Shown: in pieces, positions 8,305 through 16,462 of the stretch
Numbering within the stretch: position 1 is the stretch's first letter
Layout of the letters: the number at the start of each line of letters is the position of its first letter
Assembly: GCF_042680805.1 (NCBI RefSeq)
Contig: NZ_JBHUEM010000004.1
Coordinates: 1-64,000 of the forward strand
From: Bacillus_CJ salitolerans
GTDB lineage: Bacteria > Bacillota > Bacilli > Bacillales > SA4
DNA: 64,000 nt
Direction: 5' to 3'
The notes under the pieces: model-generated
What the model was told of the DNA's origin: nothing
Databases searched by the model: none
The model's input: only the letters and a program-made list of their open reading frames with translations
Translations under genes and position numbers: made by a program

Positions 8305-8408
8305 GGTTAATCCCCCTATAAGCATGGTCCTTTTACATATATACGAATAAAGATAGAGAAGGTTTCAAAAGTTTTTGTTATAATTTTAACATAATAAGGA
8401 GGTTTATT

Positions 8409-8903
8409 ATGAATCTATCTACATTATTTACGATGCAAAAAAAGTTAGATCAAAGAATTGAATTAGAGCACGGATTACAAAATGAATCTCTGTTTGAACG
8501 AAAGGTTCTGGCTCTATTAGTAGAACTAGGGGAACTAGCAAATGAAACTCGTTGTTTTAAGTTTTGGAGTAAAAAGCCGGCTTCAAACAAAGACGTAATC
8601 GTAGAAGAGTATGTAGACGGCTTACACTTTATCCTGTCATTAGGAATAGAAGCAGGTTATGATCAAGAGATTGAAAAAATAGAAATAGAAACTTCTATGG
8701 TACAAAACCTCACCACTCACTTTATTGATGTATACAGTGGAATCTATAAGTTTAAAGAAGACCATTCCAAAGTGAATTATATTTGTTTAATTGAACAATA
8801 TCTTTTATTGGGACATGCCCTCGACTTTAAATATGGGGATATTGAAAAAGCATATATGGATAAAAATACGGTCAATCACGAAAGACAGGATCAAGGATAC
8901 TAG
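8409..8903 (+). CDS. All-alpha dimeric dUTP diphosphatase (dUTPase-2 type)
   Basis: The 164 residues fit the all-alpha NTP pyrophosphatase superfamily, dUTPase-2 branch, which hydrolyses dUTP to dUMP and keeps uracil out of DNA. Visible motifs are VELGELANE (metal-binding ExxE) around residues 36-44 and EEYVDGLHFILSLG (ExxD) around residues 73-86. AGGAGG precedes the ATG. The gene sits 34 bases upstream of the ysdC homologue and probably shares its transcript. MazG-like specificity cannot be ruled out from sequence alone, but the KFWS segment after the first motif is typical of the dUTPase branch. Confidence 0.85.
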   Translation: MNLSTLFTMQKKLDQRIELEHGLQNESLFERKVLALLVELGELANETRCFKFWSKKPASNKDVIVEEYVDGLHFILSLGIEAGYDQEIEKIEIETSMVQNLTTHFIDVYSGIYKFKEDHSKVNYICLIEQYLLLGHALDFKYGDIEKAYMDKNTVNHERQDQGY

Positions 8904-8943
8904 TACATATGTAGGAAGTAACTGAGGGAGGGAGAATTTGATT

Positions 8944-10032
8944 GTGAAGAAAATGGATAAAACACTCGTTATGCTAAAAGAATTAACAGACGCAAAAGGA
9001 ATACCAGGTAATGAAGGTGAAGTTCGGGAGGTTATGAAAAAATTTATCGAACCTTTCTCTCATGAAGTTTACACGGATGGGTTGGGGAGCTTAATTGCTA
9101 AAAAAGTTGGAGATGAGAAGGGTCCAAAAATTATGATTGCAGGACACTTAGATGAAGTCGGTTTTATGATTACTAAAATTGATGAGAGAGGATTTCTCCT
9201 TTTTGAACCAATCGGTAGCTGGTGGTCTCAGGTGTTACTTGCCCAGCGCGTAACAGTTGTGACAAAGAATGGGGATGTAAGTGGTATTATTGGCTCTAAA
9301 CCGCCACATATTCTCTCTCCGGAAGCTAGAAAAAAACCGGCGGACATAAAAGATATGTTTATTGACATTGGAGCTTCAAGCCGTGAGGAAGCAATGGAAT
9401 TTGGAGTTAGACCAGGTGATCAAGTCGTGCCATATTTTGAGTTCACGGTAATGAACAACGAAAATCTACTACTTGCAAAAGCATGGGATAATCGTATTGG
9501 ATGTGCGATTGCGATTGAAGTGTTAAAGCAATTAAAGAATGTCGACCATCCAAATATCGTATATGGTGTAGGTACTGCACAAGAAGAGGTACCGGTATCA
9601 AGGGGAGCACAGACCTCGGCTGAAATGATAAAACCAGACATCGCTTTTTCTGTAGATGTCGGTATTGCAAGTGATACACCCGGTATTTCAGGTAAAGAGG
9701 CTCGCAGTAAAATGGGAGAAGGACCTCAAATCATTATATATGATGCTTCTATGATTTCTCACAAAGAGCTTCGTGAGTTTGTTGTTGGAATAGCAGAGGA
9801 GTTTAATATTCCATATCAATATGATTACATTCCTTTAGGTTGGACAGATTCGGGAGCGATTCATGTAACTGCAAATGGTGTTCCAGCTTTGTCCATTGCT
9901 GTTCCAACTCGCTATATCCATACACATGCGGCTATGTTACACCGCGCTGATTTTGAGAATACGGTCAAGCTGCTTGTAGAGATTATTAAAAAGCTTGATC
10001 TTGATAAGGTACGTGAGATTACTTTTTCTTAG
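8944..10032 (+). CDS. ysdC: M42-family metalloaminopeptidase YsdC
   Basis: This cytosolic two-metal aminopeptidase/endoglucanase-like protein of family M42 has AGHLDEVGFMI (first metal His/Asp), KAWDNRIGCA (bridging Asp), AQEEVPVSRGA (catalytic Glu pair), SVDVGIASDTPG, and a C-terminal HTHAAMLHRAD with the last metal His. The GTG start at 8944 gives MKKMDKTL, the same N-terminal length as B. subtilis YsdC; a TTG at 8938 and an ATG at 8953 are alternatives around the GGGAGGGAG site. It probably forms large dodecamers as other M42 enzymes do and trims peptides. Confidence 0.9.
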   Translation: MKKMDKTLVMLKELTDAKGIPGNEGEVREVMKKFIEPFSHEVYTDGLGSLIAKKVGDEKGPKIMIAGHLDEVGFMITKIDERGFLLFEPIGSWWSQVLLAQRVTVVTKNGDVSGIIGSKPPHILSPEARKKPADIKDMFIDIGASSREEAMEFGVRPGDQVVPYFEFTVMNNENLLLAKAWDNRIGCAIAIEVLKQLKNVDHPNIVYGVGTAQEEVPVSRGAQTSAEMIKPDIAFSVDVGIASDTPGISGKEARSKMGEGPQIIIYDASMISHKELREFVVGIAEEFNIPYQYDYIPLGWTDSGAIHVTANGVPALSIAVPTRYIHTHAAMLHRADFENTVKLLVEIIKKLDLDKVREITFS

Positions 10033-10063
10033 TCGCTTTATGGTCATGATTTAACGCGGAAAA

Positions 10064-10290
10064 TTCCAGTAAGAATTGCCGTTGTATAGTGGAAAAAGCG
10101 GAATTGCTGCAAAAATGTCATAGTTGCCAATAAGAACTGCAGAGTTGCTGATAAACGCACCAAAGTTGACGGTAAAGTCGAAACTTACTGATAAATCCAA
10201 AACTTGCTGATAAAATCAAATAGTTGCTGAAAAAATTCTAGTAGTTGCTGATAAAATCGAACAAGTTAATGATAAGTTCCAAGAGTCTAT
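10064..10290. repeat. Degenerate 20-21 bp tandem repeat
   Basis: About ten diverged units of the type AGTTGCTGATAAAATCGAAC follow each other from roughly 10064. The best-kept ones are around 10200-10260; the outer units are eroded. No open frame with a start and ribosome binding site runs through them. The unit length, near two helical turns, equals the half-unit of the tandem array at 62089-62503. Confidence 0.75.
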
Positions 10291-10599
10291 AAAAAAGAAC
10301 AAGATAATAGCCAAGTTGACTTTGCAAAGCTAGTATGGAAGCTTATAGGAGCAAAATTCTCGAGAAAAATGCCCGGAATATATAAAAAATTTGCACAATT
10401 TTGTAAAAAATGCCGTATTTTTTAAGGGTTGAGTGTAACAGGTGGGACTTCTGCAGGTGAATCACGACGAGGAGGCAGAGGTCCTATGGAGTCTATGCTA
10501 AAGGCTGCTACATCCTGTAAGTAAATCAAACTAGAGATGCCAGTACATCCAATACAAGTGCGGAATGGGAGTCCCTCCAAGGGGGGGAACCTAGCAAAA
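10291..10599. other. Gene-free stretch with an unexplained GC-richer block
   Basis: No convincing gene is visible between the tandem repeat and the sspI terminator. From about 10435 to 10590 the base composition changes (GGTGAATCACGACGAGGAGG and following) and one frame reads TGGTSAGESRRGGRGPMES before stopping. It has no start codon with a good site, so I treat it as a remnant or repeat rather than a gene. Confidence 0.4.
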
Positions 10600-10622
10600 A
10601 GAAAAGGATAGCAGAAGCTATC
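10600..10622 (-). terminator. Intrinsic terminator of sspI
   Basis: AGGATAGC and GCTATCCT pair around AGAA just behind the sspI stop codon on the reverse strand, followed on that strand by TTTTCTTTTT. Confidence 0.75.
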
Positions 10623-10624
10623 CT

Positions 10625-10834
10625 TTACATTTTTAATGCATTTTCTAAAGTAGTAAGCATTTCTTGCTTATCGCTATCATTTGAATGTTGCCAAATGACT
10701 TCGAACAACACCCCTAGTCCAGGAAGCATTTTTTCTTCACCACTTTGAATGGCATCTACAATGGTGGCTTGCAATTCTTGCTGAGAGTTCCCTTGTACAT
10801 TTGTAATAACAGCATTACGTAAGTTTAAATCCAT
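10625..10834 (-). CDS. sspI: Small acid-soluble spore protein I
   Basis: The 69-residue product begins MDLNLRNAVITNVQGNSQQE and contains SGEEKMLPGLGVLFEVIW, nearly the same as SspI of B. subtilis (71 residues). SspI is a minor spore core protein made in the forespore. GAGGTG precedes the ATG by 8 bases on the reverse strand. It stands alone, with its own terminator, back to back with ysgA as in B. subtilis. This gene marks the organism as a spore former. Confidence 0.95.
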   Translation of the reverse strand: MDLNLRNAVITNVQGNSQQELQATIVDAIQSGEEKMLPGLGVLFEVIWQHSNDSDKQEMLTTLENALKM

Positions 10835-10961
10835 TTTTTGTACACCTCTTCATGAAAAGTTGGCTTCATACATGATTATGTTTCTTCATAACAGCTTTAA
10901 ATATGTATCTAATTTAAGATATAATGGGAAATCATACAAAGAAAGTAAAGGACGGAAGAAA

Positions 10962-11717
10962 ATGAAGCAAATTGAGTCCAAGAAGAATCCTCGTGTTAAA
11001 CAATGGAAAAAGCTACATACAAAAAAAGAGCGTGATAAAACAGGTCTTTTTTTCATTGAAGGCGAACATTTAGTTGAAGAGGCATTAAAGTACAAAGACT
11101 TTATAAAAGAACTCATTGTCAGTGAAAGCTTTACACTACCTCTTAACTGGAATGTCGATGATGTTGAACTTTATTTAGTTCCAGATGAAGTGATGAAAGA
11201 AATTAGCGAAACGGAAACACCTCAAGGTGTATCAGCCGTTTGTGTGCAGCCAACCTTCAAGGAAAGTGACATGGAAATGGAATCTATTCTACTAGTGGAT
11301 GCAGTTCAAGATCCAGGAAATTTAGGAACCATGATTCGTACGGCAGATGCTGCCGGTATAAGTGGCGTCATCCTTGGAGAAGGATCAGTCGATTTGTTTA
11401 ATAGTAAAGTTCTACGTTCCTCTCAAGGATCAATCTTTCATCTACCAATTTTAAAAGGAAATATTGGTGATTGGATTCATAAATTGAGAGGGTATGGACA
11501 TACCATATATGGAACTTCATTAGAAAATGGTAGTCCATATCAGACGGTTACAACCTCTCGGCCCTTCACTTTACTTGTTGGAAATGAAGGAAGGGGAGTA
11601 AATAAGGAATGGCTGTCTTTTACAAATCACAACTTGTATATCCCCATCCATGGTAAAGCAGAATCCCTAAATGTAGCCGTTGCAACAGGTATTCTATTAT
11701 ATTATTTACGTACCTAA
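10962..11717 (+). CDS. ysgA: TrmH/SpoU-family RNA methyltransferase YsgA
   Basis: This is a SPOUT-fold 2'-O-methyltransferase that uses SAM to modify rRNA or tRNA. The 251 residues show the N-terminal substrate-binding domain with KKERDKTGLFFIEGEHLVEEA, then the three SPOUT motifs: DAVQDPGNLGTMIRTADAAG, LVGNEGRGV and IPIHGKAESLNVAVATGILL. The ATG at 10962 starts MKQIESKKNPRVK, the conserved family N terminus; an in-frame ATG 102 bases upstream would add an unlikely extension reaching into the sspI promoter region. The methylated nucleotide cannot be told from sequence. Confidence 0.9.
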   Translation: MKQIESKKNPRVKQWKKLHTKKERDKTGLFFIEGEHLVEEALKYKDFIKELIVSESFTLPLNWNVDDVELYLVPDEVMKEISETETPQGVSAVCVQPTFKESDMEMESILLVDAVQDPGNLGTMIRTADAAGISGVILGEGSVDLFNSKVLRSSQGSIFHLPILKGNIGDWIHKLRGYGHTIYGTSLENGSPYQTVTTSRPFTLLVGNEGRGVNKEWLSFTNHNLYIPIHGKAESLNVAVATGILLYYLRT

Positions 11718-11748
11718 AAACAGCTGATTAAAAACAGGGGGAATCAAT

Positions 11749-12486
11749 ATGGGGGGATTTTTTAGTGCCAGATCAGAGAACACATTTGCATTGTATTCAG
11801 TTTCACATGTTAGCATGATCATTCTATTTATCGTATTAGCGGTGATGCTCTATGTATATCGTGAACAAATACGACAAAATGTATGGAAAAAGTCTATTCG
11901 TTATTCATTAATAGGAGTACTGGTCCTTAGTGAGCTGTCCTTAAACATCTGGTATACAACAACAAATGTTTGGAATCCGTTGGACACATTACCTTTTCAG
12001 CTGTGCTCAATCTCTTTATTTCTATGTATTTTTATGTTAGTTACAAACAGCTATAGAGTATTCGAAGTGACATACTTCTTTGGTTTGGCAGGTGCTTCGC
12101 AGGCACTACTGACTCCTGAACTATTTTTTGACTTCCCTCATTATCGATACTTTCATTTTTTTCTTGCTCATATTGGGATCATGCTCGCTTGTTTATATAT
12201 GGTTTGGATTGAAAAAATGACACCAACGGTTAAATCAATTTGGAAAGCGATCATAACCATAAATGTTATCGCGTTTGTAGTCTTTTTTGTGAATAAATGG
12301 ACAGGTGGGAACTATATGTTCTTGGCCAGGAAGCCAGCAAACCCAAGTCTAATCGACTTTTTAGGGCCATACCCTTACTACATACTATCCTTAGAGATCG
12401 TTGCAATTGTATTATTTAGCTTGCTTTATCTTCCAATATTTTTTGCTAAGAAAAACAATAAGCAAAGAATGCCTAATTCGGCTTGA
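11749..12486 (+). CDS. TIGR02206/YwaF-family integral membrane protein
   Basis: The 245 residues form about seven membrane helices and match the TIGR02206 family (B. subtilis YwaF): N-terminal FALYSVSHVSMIILFIV, then ELSLNIWY and NPLDTLPFQLCSISLFLCIF, with a conserved FPHYRYFHFFLAH segment and a C-terminal GPYPYYILSLE. The repeated histidines and the PFQLCSI motif are family features of unknown function. GGGGG lies 8 bases before the ATG. It follows ysgA by 31 bases and may be co-transcribed with it. Confidence 0.85.
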   Translation: MGGFFSARSENTFALYSVSHVSMIILFIVLAVMLYVYREQIRQNVWKKSIRYSLIGVLVLSELSLNIWYTTTNVWNPLDTLPFQLCSISLFLCIFMLVTNSYRVFEVTYFFGLAGASQALLTPELFFDFPHYRYFHFFLAHIGIMLACLYMVWIEKMTPTVKSIWKAIITINVIAFVVFFVNKWTGGNYMFLARKPANPSLIDFLGPYPYYILSLEIVAIVLFSLLYLPIFFAKKNNKQRMPNSA

Positions 12487-12537
12487 ATTTGTCAATACTT
12501 TAAGGTAGTATCATATAGTATAAAAAATATCTAAAAA

Positions 12538-12786
12538 AACAATGATAGAGACTAGTAGCTTGTTGAACTGCCAACTAGGGAGAAGGTGTCCTAGACTGAA
12601 AGCACCTTTGTGGTATGTGATAAGTGAATTCACCTCTTGAGTTGACACTTGGACCGATTTAATCGTAAAGGTGTTCCGGTGAAGAACCGTTATGACAATG
12701 AAGTGACTAAAGCTTTTGGCTTTAGTAATTAGGGTGGTACCGCGAATTTCAAGTCCTCGTCCCTTTATGGGATCGAGGACTTTTTT
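12538..12786 (+). promoter_or_regulatory. T-box riboswitch, pheST leader
   Basis: The T-box AGGGTGGTACCGCG lies at 12731-12744 and is followed by a strong terminator at 12751-12786 (AAGTCCTCGTCCC paired with GGGATCGAGGACTT, then T). A TTC triplet in GTGAATTCACC (about 12625-12636) lies where the specifier loop is expected and fits phenylalanine. Uncharged tRNA-Phe should stabilise the antiterminator and turn on pheS-pheT. Confidence 0.9.
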
Positions 12787-12822
12787 GTATTTAAAAAAAT
12801 TGAAAAATTAGGAGGAAAAAAC

Positions 12823-13857
12823 ATGCAAGAACGTTTACTTGAGCTAAAACAAGAAGCTCTTGATCAAGTGGAAGCAAGCCGAGACTTAAAAACTCTTAAC
12901 GATATTCGCGTGAGCTTTTTAGGAAAGAAGGGACCTATTACAGAAGTACTTAAGGGGATGGGGAAACTCCCAGCTGAAGAGCGTCCAATTGTTGGGGAAG
13001 TAGCAAACAAAGTAAGAGAAGCGATTTCGAATGCAATTGAGGGAAAGCAAGCTACCCTTGAAAAAGCAGAGGTAGAGAAAAAGCTAGCTTCTCAAAAGAT
13101 TGATGTAACATTACCCGGTCGTCCGGTCCGAAAGGGAAGTAAACACCCCCTTACTGCCATTATTCAAGAGATTGAAGACTTGTTTATTGGGATGGGATAC
13201 ACGATTGCTGAAGGTCCTGAAGTTGAAAAAGATTATTATAATTTTGAAGCTTTAAATCTTCCAAAGGGTCATCCAGCAAGAGATATGCAAGATTCTTTCT
13301 ATATTACAGAAGAAACGCTTTTACGTACTCAAACCTCTCCGATGCAAGTTCGAACAATGGAGAAACATGAAGGAAGAGGGCCCATTAAGATAATTTGTCC
13401 TGGGAAAGTGTATCGCCGTGATAATGATGATGCGACACACTCTCATCAGTTTACTCAAATTGAGGGACTTGTCGTTGATGAAAACATTCGTATGAGTGAT
13501 TTAAAAGGTACATTAAAGGTGTTTGCACAAAAATTATTTGGAGAAGACCGAGAAATTCGCCTTCGACCTAGCTTTTTCCCATTTACAGAACCTTCCGTAG
13601 AGATGGATATTTCATGTAAAATCTGTAATGGAAAGGGCTGTAATGTATGTAAAGGAACAGGTTGGATTGAAATTTTAGGAGCAGGAATGGTACATCCAAA
13701 TGTTCTTGAAATGGCAGGGTTTGATTCAAAGAAATACACAGGATTCGCCTTCGGAATGGGACCAGAGCGTATTGCAATGCTGAAGTATGGAATTGAAGAT
13801 ATTCGTAATTTCTATATTAATGACCGTCGTTTCATCGAACAATTTAGACGAGCATAA
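12823..13857 (+). CDS. pheS: Phenylalanyl-tRNA synthetase alpha subunit
   Basis: PheS carries the class II catalytic core of the (alpha-beta)2 enzyme that charges tRNA-Phe. The 344 residues start with an N-terminal coiled coil (about 1-90), then HPLTAIIQEIEDLFIGMG and motif 2 (KVYRRDNDDATHSHQFTQIEG), with phenylalanine-pocket residues in FTEPSVEMD. A cysteine quartet, CKICNGKGCNVC, lies near residues 266-277. Motif 3 is GFAFGMGPERIAMLKYGI. AGGAGG lies 7-8 bases before the ATG. It is controlled by the T-box and followed 15 bases later by pheT. Confidence 0.97.
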   Translation: MQERLLELKQEALDQVEASRDLKTLNDIRVSFLGKKGPITEVLKGMGKLPAEERPIVGEVANKVREAISNAIEGKQATLEKAEVEKKLASQKIDVTLPGRPVRKGSKHPLTAIIQEIEDLFIGMGYTIAEGPEVEKDYYNFEALNLPKGHPARDMQDSFYITEETLLRTQTSPMQVRTMEKHEGRGPIKIICPGKVYRRDNDDATHSHQFTQIEGLVVDENIRMSDLKGTLKVFAQKLFGEDREIRLRPSFFPFTEPSVEMDISCKICNGKGCNVCKGTGWIEILGAGMVHPNVLEMAGFDSKKYTGFAFGMGPERIAMLKYGIEDIRNFYINDRRFIEQFRRA

Positions 13858-13872
13858 AAGGAGGGTAACAAC

Positions 13873-16290
13873 ATGTTTGTTTCTTATAAATGGTTAAGTG
13901 AATATGTAGATTTAACGGGTGTATCAGCCGATGAACTAGCTGAGAAGATTACAAGAAGTGGGATTGAAGTTGAAGGTGTGGAAGTTTTAAATAAAGGAAT
14001 TAGTGGTGTTGTAGTTGGTCATGTTGTAGAACGTGAGCAACATCCAAATGCAGACAAACTAAGTAAATGTTTAGTTGATATCGGGGCTGAGGAGCCTGTG
14101 CAAATTATTTGCGGTGCTCCCAATGTAGCGAAAAATCAAAAGGTTGTAGTCGCAACAGTTGGAGCAGTGTTGCCTGGTAACTTCAAAATCAAGCGTGCGA
14201 AGCTTCGCGGGGAAGAATCAAATGGAATGATTTGTTCACTTCAAGAAATAGGTATTGAAGGTAAGCTTGTTCCTAAGGAATACGCGGAAGGTATCTTCGT
14301 CTTTCCAAACGATGTTGAAGTCGGGGCAGATGCACTTTCTCAATTAAACCTAGATGATCAAATTTTAGAGTTAAGCTTAACACCAAACCGTGCAGATTGC
14401 TTAAGTATGCTAGGGGTGGCGTATGAGGTAGCAGCGATTTTAGGAAGAGAAGTTAAATTCCCTGCTATTGAAGTGAACTCTATCAAGGAAAAGGCGTCTG
14501 AATATATTAAAGTAAGTGTTGATGCAATTGAGGATAACCCAATTTATGTTGCAAAAATCGTAAAGAATGTGAAAATTGGTCCATCACCTATTTGGATGCA
14601 AACAAGATTAATGTCAGCTGGAATTAGACCTATCAGCAATGTTGTAGATATTACAAACTATATTTTGCTAGAGTATGGCCAGCCGTTACATGCATTTGAT
14701 TATGATTGTTTAGGTTCAAAAGAGATCGTTGTTAGAAGAGCAAACAATGGGGAGAAAATCGTCACATTAGATGATGTAGAAAGAACATTAACAGATGAGC
14801 ACCTAGTTATTACAAACGGTTCTGAAGCTGTCGCTCTTGCAGGTGTAATGGGAGGAGCAACATCAGAGGTAGGCTCTGATACGACAACTGTTCTGATTGA
14901 ATCTGCCTATTTTAATGGAGCTACAATCAGGAAGGCTTCAAAAGATCATGGCCTTCGAAGTGAAGCAAGCACTCGTTATGAAAAAGGAATTGATCCTAAA
15001 CGTACTCATGAGGCTGCAGAACGAGCAGCGCAATTAATGGAACAATACGCAGGTGGTGAGGTGTTAGACGGTATTGTTGAGGTTAATGAATTAAATCTAG
15101 AGCTTGCTACGGTGGAGATTTCTCTTGAGAGAATTAATAAGGTACTTGGAACTGAAATCACTGCTGAGACAGTAAGAGATATTATGACACGTCTTCAGTT
15201 CGACTATAAAGAAGACAATGGTCAATTCTTGATTACCATTCCTTCTCGTAGACAGGATATTACTATTCAGGAAGATATTATTGAAGAAGTGGCACGATTA
15301 TATGGCTATGATAATTTACCTGTAACGTTACCTGCTGGGGAACAAACTCCTGGCCAGTTAACTGAACTTCAATTACTTCGTCGTAAGGTTCGTCATTACT
15401 TAGAGGGGGCAGGATTGTATCAGGCTGTAACGTACTCTCTTACTAGTAAGGAAAAGGTACACCGTTTCTTAAATAAAGAAGAACAAGCTGCACCAATTGA
15501 GCTCTTAATGCCAATGAGTGAAGACAGAAGTGTGTTACGATTAGGTCTCGTTCCTCACCTAACCGATGTTCTAAAGTATAACTTGCATAGGCAAGTGGAC
15601 CAGTTAGGTTTTTATGAGATTGGAACAACATACGTCCCAACAGCCGAAGGTCAATTGCCAAATGAAATTGAAAAGGTGGCAGGTGCTGTAACCGGGCTTT
15701 GGCATACTCACCTTTGGCAAGGTGAAAAGAAGCCAGTTGATTTTTATGTAGTAAAAGGTATATTAGATGGATTATTTGATACGATTGGCATCTCTCATGT
15801 GCAATATGAGGCAGCTGATCGAACAGACCTCCATCCGGGTAGAACAGCTCATCTTTCTGTTGATGGTCAGTATGTTGGATTTATTGGGCAAATCCACCCA
15901 ACCACTCAGAAAGAACTTGATCTCCAAGAAACGTATGTTTTTGAGCTATCATTAGAGCTATTGTCAACATTCAGTAGGGAGCGAGTAAGCTACACACCAG
16001 TCCCTCGTTATCCATCTATTACTCGAGATATTGCATTAGTTGTAAATCAAACGATTTCTGCTGGCGAAATTCGCCAAGTTATCACTGATGCTGGTGGATC
16101 GTTATTAAAAGATGTTCATGTCTTTGACCTTTATGAAGGTGAAAAGATGGAACAAGGGAAAAAATCACTTGCTTTCTCTCTACGTTACTTTGATCCAGAG
16201 CGCACACTCACAGATGAAGACGTGTCCTCTGCCCACCAAAAGGTCCTTTCTGCAGTAGAAGAAAAGACAGGTGCCGTTCTAAGAGGATAA
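13873..16290 (+). CDS. pheT: Phenylalanyl-tRNA synthetase beta subunit
   Basis: The 805-residue beta subunit completes the tetramer. The domain order is an N-terminal tRNA-binding OB fold (about 40-150, with HPNADKLSKC), the B3/B4 editing domain that removes mischarged tyrosine (around 210-380), B5 (SRRQDITIQEDIIEEVARLYGY), a catalytic-like core, and a C-terminal anticodon-binding FDX-ACB domain (about 710-805, YPSITRDIALVV to the end). Length matches the family. AAAGGAGG precedes the ATG. It shares the pheS transcript, which ends at 16325-16369. Confidence 0.97.
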   Translation: MFVSYKWLSEYVDLTGVSADELAEKITRSGIEVEGVEVLNKGISGVVVGHVVEREQHPNADKLSKCLVDIGAEEPVQIICGAPNVAKNQKVVVATVGAVLPGNFKIKRAKLRGEESNGMICSLQEIGIEGKLVPKEYAEGIFVFPNDVEVGADALSQLNLDDQILELSLTPNRADCLSMLGVAYEVAAILGREVKFPAIEVNSIKEKASEYIKVSVDAIEDNPIYVAKIVKNVKIGPSPIWMQTRLMSAGIRPISNVVDITNYILLEYGQPLHAFDYDCLGSKEIVVRRANNGEKIVTLDDVERTLTDEHLVITNGSEAVALAGVMGGATSEVGSDTTTVLIESAYFNGATIRKASKDHGLRSEASTRYEKGIDPKRTHEAAERAAQLMEQYAGGEVLDGIVEVNELNLELATVEISLERINKVLGTEITAETVRDIMTRLQFDYKEDNGQFLITIPSRRQDITIQEDIIEEVARLYGYDNLPVTLPAGEQTPGQLTELQLLRRKVRHYLEGAGLYQAVTYSLTSKEKVHRFLNKEEQAAPIELLMPMSEDRSVLRLGLVPHLTDVLKYNLHRQVDQLGFYEIGTTYVPTAEGQLPNEIEKVAGAVTGLWHTHLWQGEKKPVDFYVVKGILDGLFDTIGISHVQYEAADRTDLHPGRTAHLSVDGQYVGFIGQIHPTTQKELDLQETYVFELSLELLSTFSRERVSYTPVPRYPSITRDIALVVNQTISAGEIRQVITDAGGSLLKDVHVFDLYEGEKMEQGKKSLAFSLRYFDPERTLTDEDVSSAHQKVLSAVEEKTGAVLRG

Positions 16291-16324
16291 AGAGAGCATT
16301 ATCCATCTATCAATTAATATAATT

Positions 16325-16369
16325 AAAAAAGGAGACCTACTATTTACTTAGTAGATCTCCTTTTTTATT
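16325..16369 (+). terminator. Intrinsic terminator after pheT
   Basis: GGAGACCTACTA and TAGTAGATCTCC pair closely and are followed by TTTTTT. It separates pheST from the trehalose operon. Confidence 0.85.
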
Positions 16370-16462
16370 TCCAACACATGCGTAATATTTCATGGTAACG
16401 CAAATAATATCCACGAATACAAGTAGTACCTAAGTCTTAATTTATATAAATGGGGGGAGATT

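Noticed and set aside
10064..10290. CRISPR array or minisatellite-coded protein
   Set aside because: The units are contiguous and diverged, without spacers, and stops occur in every frame.
16380..16462. CcpA or TreR operator before treP
   Set aside because: Only weak partial matches (for example TGGTAACGCAAA) are present; none is good enough to call.
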